The notes below the pieces were generated by a model that had not been told where the DNA came from, ran no database searches, and was given only the letters and a program-made list of their open reading frames with translations. A stretch of DNA of 18,280 bases from Fimbriiglobus sp. (lineage in GTDB: Bacteria > Planctomycetota > Planctomycetia > Gemmatales > Gemmataceae): contig JANXTD010000274.1 of NCBI GenBank assembly GCA_025352585.1, positions 1 through 18,280 of the forward strand. Reading direction: 5' to 3'. This document shows positions 7,529-15,198 of the stretch, in pieces. Both the position numbers and the translations under genes were made by a program. Numbering within the stretch: position 1 is the stretch's first letter; each line of letters starts with the position of its first letter.

Positions 7529-8062
7529 ATGGCGAGCAACAGTTCCTCCCGCGCCAACAAGGACGACGACGACGAGGGCATGATGGCGACGGCGACCTCG
7601 GGTCGGGGCCGCGGGCAGTCGACTTCGGACGACGAAGGCGAGTCGGGTTCGTCGAGCGGCAAGGGCGGCGGCCGCACGGGCAGCCAGGGCAGCAAGTCGG
7701 CCAGCCAGGGGGGCAACGGCACCCAAGCCGGCACGTCCCAGGCGGGCGGCTCACCGGGCGGCGGGGTTCAAAGCGGGGCCGCCCAGAAGCGCCTCATGAC
7801 GCGGGCCGTCCGGGTACTCAATGAAATCGAGACCCGCATCCACGAACTGCGCGAGGAACTCGAGCAGCAGCAGCACGGCGGCACGCAGTCGTCCACGACC
7901 GGGAGCAACGGGAGCAGCCAATCCCGCTCGTCGTCGAGCAAGTCGTCGCGCTCGTCGTCGGCCGACGACGACGAGGAGGGTGACGAGGAGACCGGCCACG
8001 TCAAGGGGGCCGTGAAGCACCCCGAAACCGACCGCCGCTTGAAGGCCAACCGCGACGACTAG
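7529..8062 (+). CDS. Ser/Gly/Asp-rich low-complexity protein of unknown function, hydrophilin-like
   Basis: Start ATG 7529 follows AGGAG with 7-nt spacing; an in-frame TTG at 7445 lies inside the -24 promoter element and is rejected. The 177-aa product is highly hydrophilic and mostly low complexity. An acidic/Ser N-terminus (four Asp in a row near residue 12) leads into Gly/Ser/Gln-rich stretches to about residue 84. A predicted helical coiled-coil segment follows (about 85-115, RLMTRAVRVLNEIETRIHEL), then a second Ser-rich tract and an Asp/Glu-rich run. The C-terminus is basic and polar (HPETDRRLKANRDD). There is no signal peptide or membrane segment. The composition resembles hydrophilins or desiccation-linked disordered proteins, but no family is recognised. 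The sigma-54-type promoter and catalase neighbour support a stress role by inference. Confidence 0.8.
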   Translation: MASNSSSRANKDDDDEGMMATATSGRGRGQSTSDDEGESGSSSGKGGGRTGSQGSKSASQGGNGTQAGTSQAGGSPGGGVQSGAAQKRLMTRAVRVLNEIETRIHELREELEQQQHGGTQSSTTGSNGSSQSRSSSSKSSRSSSADDDEEGDEETGHVKGAVKHPETDRRLKANRDD

Positions 8063-8083
8063 CTCGCGCCCCCGTGAAAAACG

Positions 8084-8131
8084 CCGCGGCCCGCCGAAAC
8101 CTCTCGGCGGGCCGCGGTCGTTGGGTTTCTT
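8084..8131 (+). terminator. Intrinsic terminator after the Ser-rich protein gene
   Basis: A perfect 14-bp stem (8084-8097 with 8104-8117) closes the 6-nt loop AACCTC. It is preceded by GAAAAACG and followed by the T-rich stretch TCGTTGGGTTTCTT. It lies 21 nt after the stop codon and upstream of the catalase promoter. Confidence 0.85.
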
Positions 8132-8172
8132 CGACGGGGGGTCACTCGCGGCGCGGCCTTCGCGCCACCGCG

Positions 8173-8188
8173 TGGCCTGACACTTGCA
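8173..8188 (+). promoter_or_regulatory. Sigma-54-type -24/-12 promoter upstream of the manganese catalase gene
   Basis: TGGCCTGACACTTGCA has GG at 8174-8175, ten bases, then GC at 8186-8187, with TGGC and TTGCA cores intact. It departs from the other three only at the CAC of the -24 box. The start codon is 46 nt downstream of the -12 element. A small inverted repeat (GGCGCG-N5-CGCGCC, 8150-8166) sits just upstream; it may be incidental. Confidence 0.6.
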
Positions 8189-8233
8189 CCGAAAATTCAC
8201 GCTCAATTCGAGCGACACCCCAGGAGTTTGCGA

Positions 8234-9118
8234 ATGATTCTGCGCATGGACCGCCTCCAGACCGAGTTGCCGAAGCCGAAGAACCCCTCGGCCAACGACG
8301 CCGCGGCGATCCAGGAACTGCTCGGCGGCAAGTTCGGCGAGATGTCGACGTTGATGAACTACACCTTCCAGTCGTTCAACTTCCGCGGCCGAAGCCAACT
8401 GCGACCCTTCTACGACCTGATCGCCAACATCGCCACCGAGGAGTACGGCCACATCGAGTTGGTGTCGTATTGCATTAACATGCTGCTGACGGGCGTGACC
8501 AAGCGCGACCCGAACCCCGTCAGCGGCCCCCTCGCCGACGCGGCCAACTTCCGCAACAGCTACCACACCCTCGCCAGCGGCCAGCAGGCGCTGCCGACGG
8601 ACTCGATGGGCAACTACTGGAACGGCAGTTTCGTGTACAGCAGCGGCAACCTGAAGGCCGACCTGCTGCACAACTTCTTCCTGGAGTGCGGGGCGCGGGC
8701 CAACAAGATCCGCGCCTACGAGATGGTGACCGACCCCTGCGCCCGCGCGATGGTGGGCTACCTCTTGGTGCGCGGCGGCGTCCACATCGTGGCCTACGCC
8801 AAGGCGCTCGAGAAGCTGACCGGCGTCGATGTCGGCAAGCTGTTGCCGATCCCGGACATCAGCAACAAGAAGTTCCCCGAGGCCAAGGCCCACGAGGACG
8901 CCGGCCTGCACCTGAAGCTGTACCAGTTCAGCACCGAGGACTACGGCACGGCCGGCAAGATCTGGAACGGCCCGCACCCCGAGGACGGCCAGGAGTGCAA
9001 GTTCGAGCCGCTGCCGGAGGGTTACGGCGCGCCGGTGCCGGACCTGGAGCCGGAGCCGCAACTGAATTCGCCGCTCGACCCGGCGATGATCGCCGACATC
9101 TTGAAGAAGATGCAATAA
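8234..9118 (+). CDS. Manganese catalase family protein
   Basis: ATG 8234 is chosen because AGGAG (8222-8226) lies 7 nt upstream; the in-frame TTG at 8228 is too close to it. The 294-aa length is normal for non-heme dimanganese catalases (KatN/PF05067), which convert hydrogen peroxide to water and oxygen in the cytoplasm. The five expected metal ligands are present with correct spacing: E36, E70, H73, E151 (LECGAR) and H184 (GGVHIVAY). A typical C-terminal part (YQFSTEDYGTAGKIWNGPHPEDG) follows. No truncation is seen. It has its own promoter-like element and is isolated from the upstream gene by a terminator, so it is probably monocistronic. The family and likely activity are secure; in vivo substrate range is not known. 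Confidence 0.95.
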   Translation: MILRMDRLQTELPKPKNPSANDAAAIQELLGGKFGEMSTLMNYTFQSFNFRGRSQLRPFYDLIANIATEEYGHIELVSYCINMLLTGVTKRDPNPVSGPLADAANFRNSYHTLASGQQALPTDSMGNYWNGSFVYSSGNLKADLLHNFFLECGARANKIRAYEMVTDPCARAMVGYLLVRGGVHIVAYAKALEKLTGVDVGKLLPIPDISNKKFPEAKAHEDAGLHLKLYQFSTEDYGTAGKIWNGPHPEDGQECKFEPLPEGYGAPVPDLEPEPQLNSPLDPAMIADILKKMQ

Positions 9119-9141
9119 GTCGTCCGCCGCGCCGACTCGGG

Positions 9142-9171
9142 TTGGCAAGCGGCGGGCCGGGGGCTTACACT
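9142..9171 (+). promoter_or_regulatory. Sigma-70-like promoter for endonuclease IV
   Basis: TTGGCA (9142-9147) and TACACT (9166-9171) are separated by 18 bases and resemble -35 and -10 boxes, giving a start near 9178, about 24 nt before the gene. An inverted repeat GGGCCGG/CCGGCCC (9154-9160, 9173-9179) overlaps it and could be the catalase terminator or an operator. Both calls are weak in DNA this GC-rich. Confidence 0.35.
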
Positions 9172-9201
9172 GCCGGCCCCTGACCCGCGAGACCCGCCGC
9201 G

Positions 9202-10059
9202 ATGCCGCCGTTCGGTGCCCACTTCTCGATCGCCGGCGGCCTGTCGAAGGCCGCGGAGACCTGCCGCGAACTCGGCTGCGCGACCTTCCAGCTCTTCACG
9301 AAGAGCGCCGCCCAGTGGGCCGCCAAGCCGCTCACGTCCGACGACGTGCGCGACTTCCGCGCCGCGGTCAAGCGGGCCAACGCGGAGTCGGTCACCGCCC
9401 ACGACTCGTACCTCATCAACCTCGCGGCGAAGGACGACGCGCTGTTCGCCAAGAGCGTCGAGGCCTTCGCCGTCGAGATCGAGCGGGCGGAAGCCCTCGG
9501 CATCGACTACCTCGTGATGCACCCCGGCGCGCACGTCGGCAGCGGCGAGGAGTACGGCCTGGCCCGCGTCATTCACGGCATCGACCTGGCCCACGCCCGC
9601 TGTCCGGGGTACGCCGTGCGCGTGCTGGTCGAGGCGACCGCCGGCCAGGGTACGACGCTGGGCCACCGCTTCGAGCACCTCGCCACCATCCTCAACGGCG
9701 TCGCCCAATCGGAACGGTTGGGGGTCTGCCTCGACACCTGCCACGTCTTCGCCGCCGGCTACGACCTGCGCACGCCCGAGACCTACGCCGCGACGATGGC
9801 CGAGTTCGACGCCGTCGTGGGGCTGGCACGCCTGAAGGTGGTCCACGTCAACGACAGCGTGAAGCCGCTGGGCAGCCGCGTCGATCGCCACGCCGGCCTG
9901 GGCCTGGGTCACATCGGCGAGGAGGCGTTCCGCTGCCTGGCGACCGACCCGCGGCTCACCAAGGTGCCGTTAATCCTCGAAACGCCCAAGGAGGACGCCG
10001 ACGGCAACGCGATGGACCCGATCAACCTGGCGAAGCTCCGCGGCTACGCCCCGGCGTGA
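9202..10059 (+). CDS. nfo: Deoxyribonuclease IV (AP endonuclease, endonuclease IV)
   Basis: This 285-aa TIM-barrel enzyme cleaves DNA 5' to abasic sites in base-excision repair. All nine metal ligands expected for the trinuclear zinc site are seen at the family's spacing: H67, H107 (MHPGAH), E144 (EATAGQG), D178 and H181 (LDTCH), H215 (HVNDS), D228 and H230 (DRH), and E260 (LETPKE). Start ATG 9202 gives the standard length and the beginning GAHFSIAGGL. No clear Shine-Dalgarno precedes it. The last 16 bp overlap the 3' end of the convergent glycosyltransferase gene. It probably has its own sigma-70-type promoter rather than sharing the upstream stress promoters. Confidence 0.96.
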   Translation: MPPFGAHFSIAGGLSKAAETCRELGCATFQLFTKSAAQWAAKPLTSDDVRDFRAAVKRANAESVTAHDSYLINLAAKDDALFAKSVEAFAVEIERAEALGIDYLVMHPGAHVGSGEEYGLARVIHGIDLAHARCPGYAVRVLVEATAGQGTTLGHRFEHLATILNGVAQSERLGVCLDTCHVFAAGYDLRTPETYAATMAEFDAVVGLARLKVVHVNDSVKPLGSRVDRHAGLGLGHIGEEAFRCLATDPRLTKVPLILETPKEDADGNAMDPINLAKLRGYAPA

Positions 10060-11201
10060 CCGTCCAGCCACCGCTCGAACTGTGTCGCTTTGGCGTCCCA
10101 CCCCTCGTCGTGCAAGCGTCTCCGCGCGACTCTTTGTGCGTCGGGTAGCCCCGTCGTCAGCCGCAAATTCACGGCGGCGGTGAAGCCCTCCGGCGTCGCG
10201 GCGAGGTCGGCGGCGTCGGCCCACGGCCGCGTCGAGGGCAGGTCGCGCACCACCGCCGGCTTGCCCGACGCGAGATACTCTTTCAACTTCAACGGCTGCA
10301 TCGCGCGGGTCACCGGGGCGTCGATGTACGGCATGACGAGGACCGACGCGGCGGCCGCGAGCGCCGGCAAGTCGGCGAAGGGCAACGCCGGCCGGAGTGC
10401 GAGGTGGGGGCCGTCGACGAGCGCCGCGTCGGGGTCTTCGCGCGGGCCGACGAGGACGACCGTGCCGCGTGCTAGGTTGGCCGTGAGGTGCCGCACGAAG
10501 GCGAGGTCGAGGCGCTTGTCGATCACGCCCCAGAAGACGACGAACGGCGGTTCGAGGCCGCCGAGGCACGCCGGCACCGGGCCGGGGGTGGCTTGCCAGT
10601 GGGCGAGATCGACGCCGTGCGTCAGCAGGTGCGCCGGCTTGCCGAGCGCGGCGACGTGCGACACCAGGGTGTCACTCACGGCGACGACGGCGTCGACCTT
10701 CGGCACCAGGTCGCGCTCCATCGCCAGCATCGTCGCGCCGTCGTAGCCGGGCCAGACGCTGAAGTCATCGACGCAGTAGTAGACCCAACGGTGCGCCGGC
10801 AGTCGGCCCACGAGGTCGGCCGTCAGTGGTAGCGTGGTGACGACGACGGGGGCTTGCGACAAGGCGTCGAAGGTGCCGCGCAGGCCACGCACCAGCAGCC
10901 GGCGGTTGACGCCGCGCCACACGCCCTTGAAGCTCGGCAGCATCTTCGGGGCGACGACCCGCGGTGACGGCCCGGTGTCAGCGGGGCCGGCGTCGGCGTG
11001 ACCCCACTGGCGGAGCTTGCCGGCGATTCGGCGCAGCGTGCCGAGGTCGAGCCGCAGCGGGCGCGTGCCGATGGTGTTGACCCAGACGACCTCGCGGCGC
11101 GGCAGCAGCCGGCGGACGAGGTGCTGGCAGCTCGACGGGTGGCGGCCCCAGTCGTCGGCGAAGACGACTAGCGGGCGCGGCGAATGGGCGTTCGGCGTCA
11201 T
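10044..11201 (-). CDS. Glycosyltransferase, GT-B fold (GT4-like)
   Basis: The 385-aa protein is read from the ATG at 11199-11201. A farther upstream in-frame GTG would overlap the divergent gene and adds a non-conserved basic tail. Visible features are an N-terminal Rossmann-like start (LVVFADDWGRHPSS), a VYYCVDDFSVWPG segment (140-152), AVVAVSDTLV (171-180) where the acceptor-domain ends, and THGVDLAHW (194-202). The donor-site motif PLKLKEYLASGKPVV-like (303-317) carries the conserved Glu at 308. These suggest nucleotide-sugar transfer to a glycan or lipid, as in surface polysaccharide synthesis. Donor and acceptor cannot be told. There is no signal peptide or membrane helix. It is convergent with nfo (16-bp overlap) and divergent from the PL26-like gene, so it is likely transcribed alone. 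Confidence 0.85.
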   Translation of the reverse strand: MTPNAHSPRPLVVFADDWGRHPSSCQHLVRRLLPRREVVWVNTIGTRPLRLDLGTLRRIAGKLRQWGHADAGPADTGPSPRVVAPKMLPSFKGVWRGVNRRLLVRGLRGTFDALSQAPVVVTTLPLTADLVGRLPAHRWVYYCVDDFSVWPGYDGATMLAMERDLVPKVDAVVAVSDTLVSHVAALGKPAHLLTHGVDLAHWQATPGPVPACLGGLEPPFVVFWGVIDKRLDLAFVRHLTANLARGTVVLVGPREDPDAALVDGPHLALRPALPFADLPALAAAASVLVMPYIDAPVTRAMQPLKLKEYLASGKPAVVRDLPSTRPWADAADLAATPEGFTAAVNLRLTTGLPDAQRVARRRLHDEGWDAKATQFERWLDGHAGA

Positions 11202-11255
11202 GCCGCTATTATGGCCCACGATGCGCCGCCGCGCCACCGCCCCCCGAGAACGCCC

Positions 11256-13781
11256 GTGACCGAGCCGACCCACGCCGAACTTCACGCCTGGAGTGCCGAG
11301 CCGGGGCCGCGCCGCGGGGAGCCGGTGCGCTTCGGGCTACCGTGGCCCAAGGGCGTCGCCGACGACCGCCACTTCCACCTCGTCGGTCCCGACGGCGCGA
11401 CCCACCCCGTCACGACGAAAGTGCTCGACCGCTGGGCCGACGGCACGGTCCGCTGGTGCCTCTTCGACGCCAACCTCGACACCGACGGCAACGGCCCGAC
11501 CGGCTACCGCGTCGAAGCCCGGCCGACCCCGCGCGCAAAACCGGAGCCGACGTTGCCGCTGCCGGCGGTGCCCGAGTTCTGGGTGAAAATCCTGGGCCAG
11601 CGGATGGAGCCGCACGCGCCACCGGTGCTGATGCACGAGCCGATCCCGACCACCGGGGCACCGTTCCGCTTCAGCTTCTCGCTGGGCCTCGAAATCGAAG
11701 TCGAGGTGCGGCCCCTCCCCGGTACGGCGACTAGCCGCGTCACGCTGACGCTGACGAACACGCTCGCGGCTGACCACCCCGGCGGCAACTGGGACCTCGG
11801 CGAGGGCGGCGGCGAACTGCTCGACTCCGTCGATGTCTTCGTGCCGTTCCCCGAGGGCCACACGCCGCGCGGCATCCTCAGTGTCAATCGACTGTCACCG
11901 GCGCAGTCGGTCGCCGCGGGCGAGGTCTTCCAGGCGTCGTCGGGCGGCGAGAACTGGGCGTCGTCGAACCACCTCGACGCCGACCGCCGCGTGCCGCTCG
12001 CCTTCCGAGGCTACCGCGCCAGCTTCGACGGCACCCCGGCCGAAGGCTTGCGGGCGACGCCGGTCGCCACGCTCGACGACGGCGAAGTCTTCCTCGGCGT
12101 CGCCGTGCCGGACTTCTGGGAGAACTTCCCGATCGCCCTCCGCGTGTCGCGCGAGGGGATCACGCTGAGCCTGTTCCCGGCCGAGTCTCGGCCGCACGAG
12201 TTGCAGGGCGGCGAGCAGAAGACGCACGTCTTTTACGTCGCCCACGGCCGCGACACGGTCACCGCCGTGCCGATGGCCTGGTGCCGTAGCCCGACGCACG
12301 TCGCGGCGTCGCCGGAGTGGTACGCGGCGAGCGGGGCGGTGCAGTACCTCACGCCGCGGGCGACCGACCCCAACACGCTGGCGTGCGAACTGGCCGACCT
12401 CGGCTTCGTCGGGCCGGACACCTTCGCCGCCAAGCGCGAGCGCATCGACGAGTACGGCTGGCGGCACTACGGCGACCTCTACGGCGACCACGAGGCGACG
12501 ACCCACAAGGGGCCGACGCCGCTGATCTCGCACTACAACAACCAGTACGACTGCGTCGCGGCGTTCCTGGTCCAGTTCTTCCGTACCGGCGAGTTCGACC
12601 GCCTCACTGAGGGTCTGGCCTGCGCCGACCACACGGTTGACATCGACCTTTACCACACGCAGTCGGACAAGGCGGCGTACAACGGCGGGCTGTTCTGGCA
12701 CACCTACCATTACGCCGACGCCGACACCGGCACCCACCGCAGCTACCCGAATTCGCTCACGCGCGGCCCCGTGGAAAGCCTCACCGAGAAGATGGACCAG
12801 CTCGGCGACACGGCAGCGCAGCTCAAGAAGGCGTACGCCGTGGGCGGCGGGCCGAGCGCGTCGCACAACTACAACGCCGGGCTGATGCTGGCGTACTTCG
12901 TCACCGGCGAGGCGCGCTACCGTAACGCCGCGGTCGGCCTGGCCGACTTCGTCATCGCGATGGACGACCCGCGCGGCACGGTGCTGAAGTGGCTGAGCCG
13001 CACGCCGACGGGGTTGGCGACGGAGTCCGGCGCGGGCGGCTACCACGGCCCCGGCCGCGCCGCCGCCAACAGTATTTTGGCACTGCTGGTCGGGCACCAA
13101 CTCACCGCCGACGCCGAGTATTTGGCGAAGGCCGAGGAGGTCATCCGCCGCGTCGTCCACCCGGCCCAAAACCTCGACGCGCTTGACCTGCTGAACGCCG
13201 AGTTGCGTTGGTTCTACACGATGACTCTTCAAGCGCTGGGCGTCTACCTCGACCACAAAATCGAGCGTGGGCAACTGGACCGGATGTACGCCTACGCCCG
13301 GCTCACACTGCTGCACTACGCCCGCTGGATGGCGGTTCACGAGCGGCCGACGCTCTCGACCCCCGAGAAGTTGCAGTACCCCAACGAGACGTGGGCGGCC
13401 CAGGACTTGCGCAAGGTCGAAGTCTTCCAGTACGCCGCCAAGCACTCCGACCCCGCCGAGCAGTCGCGGTTCCTCGAACGCGCCGACTGGTTCTTCACGA
13501 CGAGTGTCAAAACTCTGGCCGGCTTCGAGACGCGCTCGCTGTGCCGGCCGGTGATCCTCGCGATGCGCTACGGCTGGCCGCGGGCCTGGTGGCAACGCCA
13601 CCCCGACGCCACGGCCCCCCCGCCGGCGGTCGCCGTGGCCGCGTCGGAGTTCGGGGCGTGGCGAATGTTCGTGCCGCAGAAGGTCATCGCCGTGGGGCGG
13701 GCGAAGCGGCTCGTCGTCGCGGGCGGGGTGGCGTTCGGGGCCGCGACGCTGCTGGCGACGTTCGCCCTCCTGCGGATGTGA
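11256..13781 (+). CDS. PcRGLX/YetA-like (PL26-type) protein with C-terminal membrane segment
   Basis: From GTG 11256 the protein has 841 aa; in-frame ATGs at 11211 and 11184 are alternatives. GTG is preferred because the upstream part is Arg/Pro-rich, unlike the family, and overlaps the divergent gene's promoter space; GAGAA precedes it weakly. The N-terminal block (VRFGLPWPKGV, then DRWADGTVRWCLFDA) resembles the first domain of exo-rhamnogalacturonan lyase/YetA proteins. Their usual length (about 850) also fits. The middle contains helical-barrel-like segments (HYNNQYDCVAAFLVQFF, YNAGLMLAYFVTGEARY, GPGRAAANSILALL). The role would be breakdown of rhamnogalacturonan-like glycans. Unusually there is no signal peptide, but a single hydrophobic segment ends the chain (about residues 819-839, VVAGGVAFGAATLLATFALL). 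Catalytic residues were not assigned, so activity is inferred. Confidence 0.65.
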   Translation: MTEPTHAELHAWSAEPGPRRGEPVRFGLPWPKGVADDRHFHLVGPDGATHPVTTKVLDRWADGTVRWCLFDANLDTDGNGPTGYRVEARPTPRAKPEPTLPLPAVPEFWVKILGQRMEPHAPPVLMHEPIPTTGAPFRFSFSLGLEIEVEVRPLPGTATSRVTLTLTNTLAADHPGGNWDLGEGGGELLDSVDVFVPFPEGHTPRGILSVNRLSPAQSVAAGEVFQASSGGENWASSNHLDADRRVPLAFRGYRASFDGTPAEGLRATPVATLDDGEVFLGVAVPDFWENFPIALRVSREGITLSLFPAESRPHELQGGEQKTHVFYVAHGRDTVTAVPMAWCRSPTHVAASPEWYAASGAVQYLTPRATDPNTLACELADLGFVGPDTFAAKRERIDEYGWRHYGDLYGDHEATTHKGPTPLISHYNNQYDCVAAFLVQFFRTGEFDRLTEGLACADHTVDIDLYHTQSDKAAYNGGLFWHTYHYADADTGTHRSYPNSLTRGPVESLTEKMDQLGDTAAQLKKAYAVGGGPSASHNYNAGLMLAYFVTGEARYRNAAVGLADFVIAMDDPRGTVLKWLSRTPTGLATESGAGGYHGPGRAAANSILALLVGHQLTADAEYLAKAEEVIRRVVHPAQNLDALDLLNAELRWFYTMTLQALGVYLDHKIERGQLDRMYAYARLTLLHYARWMAVHERPTLSTPEKLQYPNETWAAQDLRKVEVFQYAAKHSDPAEQSRFLERADWFFTTSVKTLAGFETRSLCRPVILAMRYGWPRAWWQRHPDATAPPPAVAVAASEFGAWRMFVPQKVIAVGRAKRLVVAGGVAFGAATLLATFALLRM

Positions 13782-13885
13782 CACAAATCGGGGCTTTCGG
13801 CTTGCGGCGCGGGGCGGGCGTTCTAAGTTTCGGCGGACGGTGCTGCTGCCACGGCACCCACGCTCGAAGCCGCGGGGTTCCGCCG

Positions 13886-14728
13886 GTGACGCCGACCGTT
13901 GACGACCCCATCCCGGACCTCGTCCGCGGCCTCCGCAGTGCGACGGCCGAAGTTCGCAGCCGCGCCGCGCGGTCGCTGGGCCGGCTCGGCCCGCAGGCCC
14001 GCGACGCCATGCCGCCGCTCGCCCGCGCCCTCGACGACGCCGACGCGGCGGTGCGCGAGTCGGCGGCCCAAGCCCTCGGCCAGATGGGGCCGGCGGCGCT
14101 GCCGCACCTCTTGGCGATGCTCAAGCACCCCGACAAGTACGTCCGCCGCAACGCCGTCTGGGCCGTCGGCAAACTCGGCGACGCCGGCCTGCCGGCGCTC
14201 CCGGCGCTGTGCGAGGCGCTGCGCGACGCCGACCCGCGGGTCGCCTCGGGGGCCGCGCAGTCGCTCGGCGGACTGGGCGAGGCCGGCGCGGCGGCGGTGC
14301 CGGGCCTGACCGAGGCGATGCGCGGCACGAACATCGTCTTGTGCCGGCTGGCGTCGAAGGCGCTGGGCCAGGTCGGCCGGCCGGCGCTGCCGACGCTCCT
14401 GACGCACTTGCAGCACCGCGACCCGTTCGTCCGCGGCGAGGCGGCGCTGGCCCTGGGCTGGATGGGCGCGCCGGCCGCGGCCGCCGTGCCCGGCCTGATC
14501 GAGTGCCTGCGCAGTGGCCCCCCCGCGAAGCCGGGCGCGGTCGCGAAGCCCGGCCCGCCGACGGCCGAGGAGGCGTGCCGGCTGTACGCCGCGCAGTCGC
14601 TCGGCCGCATCGGCCCCCCCGCCGCCGCCGCGCTCCCGGCGCTACGCCAGGCGCTCCGCGACCCCAGCGAGGCGCTGCGGCAAGCGGCGGAGCAAGCCGT
14701 GCGCATGATCGAGCCGGTGGCCGGGTAG
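13886..14728 (+). CDS. HEAT-repeat (PBS-lyase-type) scaffold protein
   Basis: GTG 13886 is the likely start, as the first helical repeat begins eight residues later; the frame is open far upstream but reads nonsense there. The 280-aa protein is almost entirely about seven HEAT/EZ repeats of 30-35 residues, with units such as VRESAAQALGQMG, VRRNAVWAVGKLG, VASGAAQSLGGLG and VRGEAALALGWMG. The last two repeats are split by a Pro/Lys-rich insert (about residues 211-228). Such proteins bind other proteins or act as lyase-like chaperones for bilins, but no catalytic motif is seen and the partner is unknown. There is no signal peptide. The gene lies 104 bp after the lyase-like gene on the same strand. 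GC is extremely high here, in sharp contrast to the next two genes. Confidence 0.85.
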   Translation: MTPTVDDPIPDLVRGLRSATAEVRSRAARSLGRLGPQARDAMPPLARALDDADAAVRESAAQALGQMGPAALPHLLAMLKHPDKYVRRNAVWAVGKLGDAGLPALPALCEALRDADPRVASGAAQSLGGLGEAGAAAVPGLTEAMRGTNIVLCRLASKALGQVGRPALPTLLTHLQHRDPFVRGEAALALGWMGAPAAAAVPGLIECLRSGPPAKPGAVAKPGPPTAEEACRLYAAQSLGRIGPPAAAALPALRQALRDPSEALRQAAEQAVRMIEPVAG

Positions 14729-14811
14729 ATGATTGCGGTTGTGGCCGGCCAACAAATCCGTTTAAATCCCAACGCCCCACTGAGACACGAGACGACGCGG
14801 AGAAACGAGAC

Positions 14812-15198
14812 ATGGCAAGGAAGTTGAGCGCGCCGACACTGGTCGAGTTCACAGTCTCGCAAGAACAGCGTCGGTCGCTTGTCGAAGCGGGACAGACGGT
14901 ACTCGCCAACCTGCGACACGACAAGGCACTGATTGCGTGGGCCGAAGCCGAGGGCCTGTACGTGCGGATTGACCGCCGTTCGGACTGGGGGAATCCTTAC
15001 GAGATCGGCGAGGACGGCGACCGCAAGGCCGTGATCGACAGCTTCGCGATCTACATTTCCCGAAAACTCGGTTTACAGAAGCGGGCTAGCGAACTACGCG
15101 GCAAAGTCTTAGGCTGTTGGTGTTACCCTGACTCATGTCACGGCGACACCCTGATCAAACTCGCCGAGGAGTCGCCCGTTGAACACGATGCACCTTGA
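14812..15198 (+). CDS. DUF4326 domain protein
   Basis: ATG 14812 follows GGAG (14799-14802, spacing 9) and gives 128 aa. Residues about 50-120 match DUF4326: VRIDRRSDWGNPY (WGNP 59-62), then a DGDRKAVIDSFAIYI helix, ELRGKVLGCWC and PDSCHGD. The Cys/His cluster C102, C104, C109, H110 followed by GD is the family's hallmark and looks like a metal or redox site; the function is not established. The first 48 residues are an extension (QEQRRSLVEAGQTVLANLRH) that I associate from memory with phage or ParB/methylase-linked DUF4326 proteins; this cannot be verified here. The 3' end overlaps the next gene by 20 nt, so the two are translationally coupled. GC is lower than in surrounding genes, which indicates horizontal acquisition. 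Confidence 0.85.
   Translation: MARKLSAPTLVEFTVSQEQRRSLVEAGQTVLANLRHDKALIAWAEAEGLYVRIDRRSDWGNPYEIGEDGDRKAVIDSFAIYISRKLGLQKRASELRGKVLGCWCYPDSCHGDTLIKLAEESPVEHDAP
15166..15171 (+). promoter_or_regulatory. Shine-Dalgarno deciding a TTG start
   Basis: GAGGAG lies inside the DUF4326 coding end, 7 nt before TTG 15179 but 16 nt before the in-frame ATG 15188. This makes TTG the likelier start and places it 20 nt inside the upstream gene. Confidence 0.6.

Noticed and set aside
11184..11285. Overlapping divergent starts for the glycosyltransferase (to 11285) and lyase-like gene (from 11184)
   Set aside because: Both longest frames would overlap by about 100 bp with non-conserved basic N-termini. Internal starts at 11201 and 11256 give sensible proteins and a shared intergenic space.
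13792..13805. Possible fifth sigma-54-like site upstream of the HEAT gene (GG-N10-GC with TTGC)
   Set aside because: The -24 box reads GGGCTT instead of GGCAC, and G-runs in this DNA make GG-N10-GC common; not convincing alone.
13208..13885. In-frame extension that would add over 220 residues to the HEAT protein
   Set aside because: It is out of frame with the PL26-like gene and has shadow composition; HEAT repeats begin right after GTG 13886.
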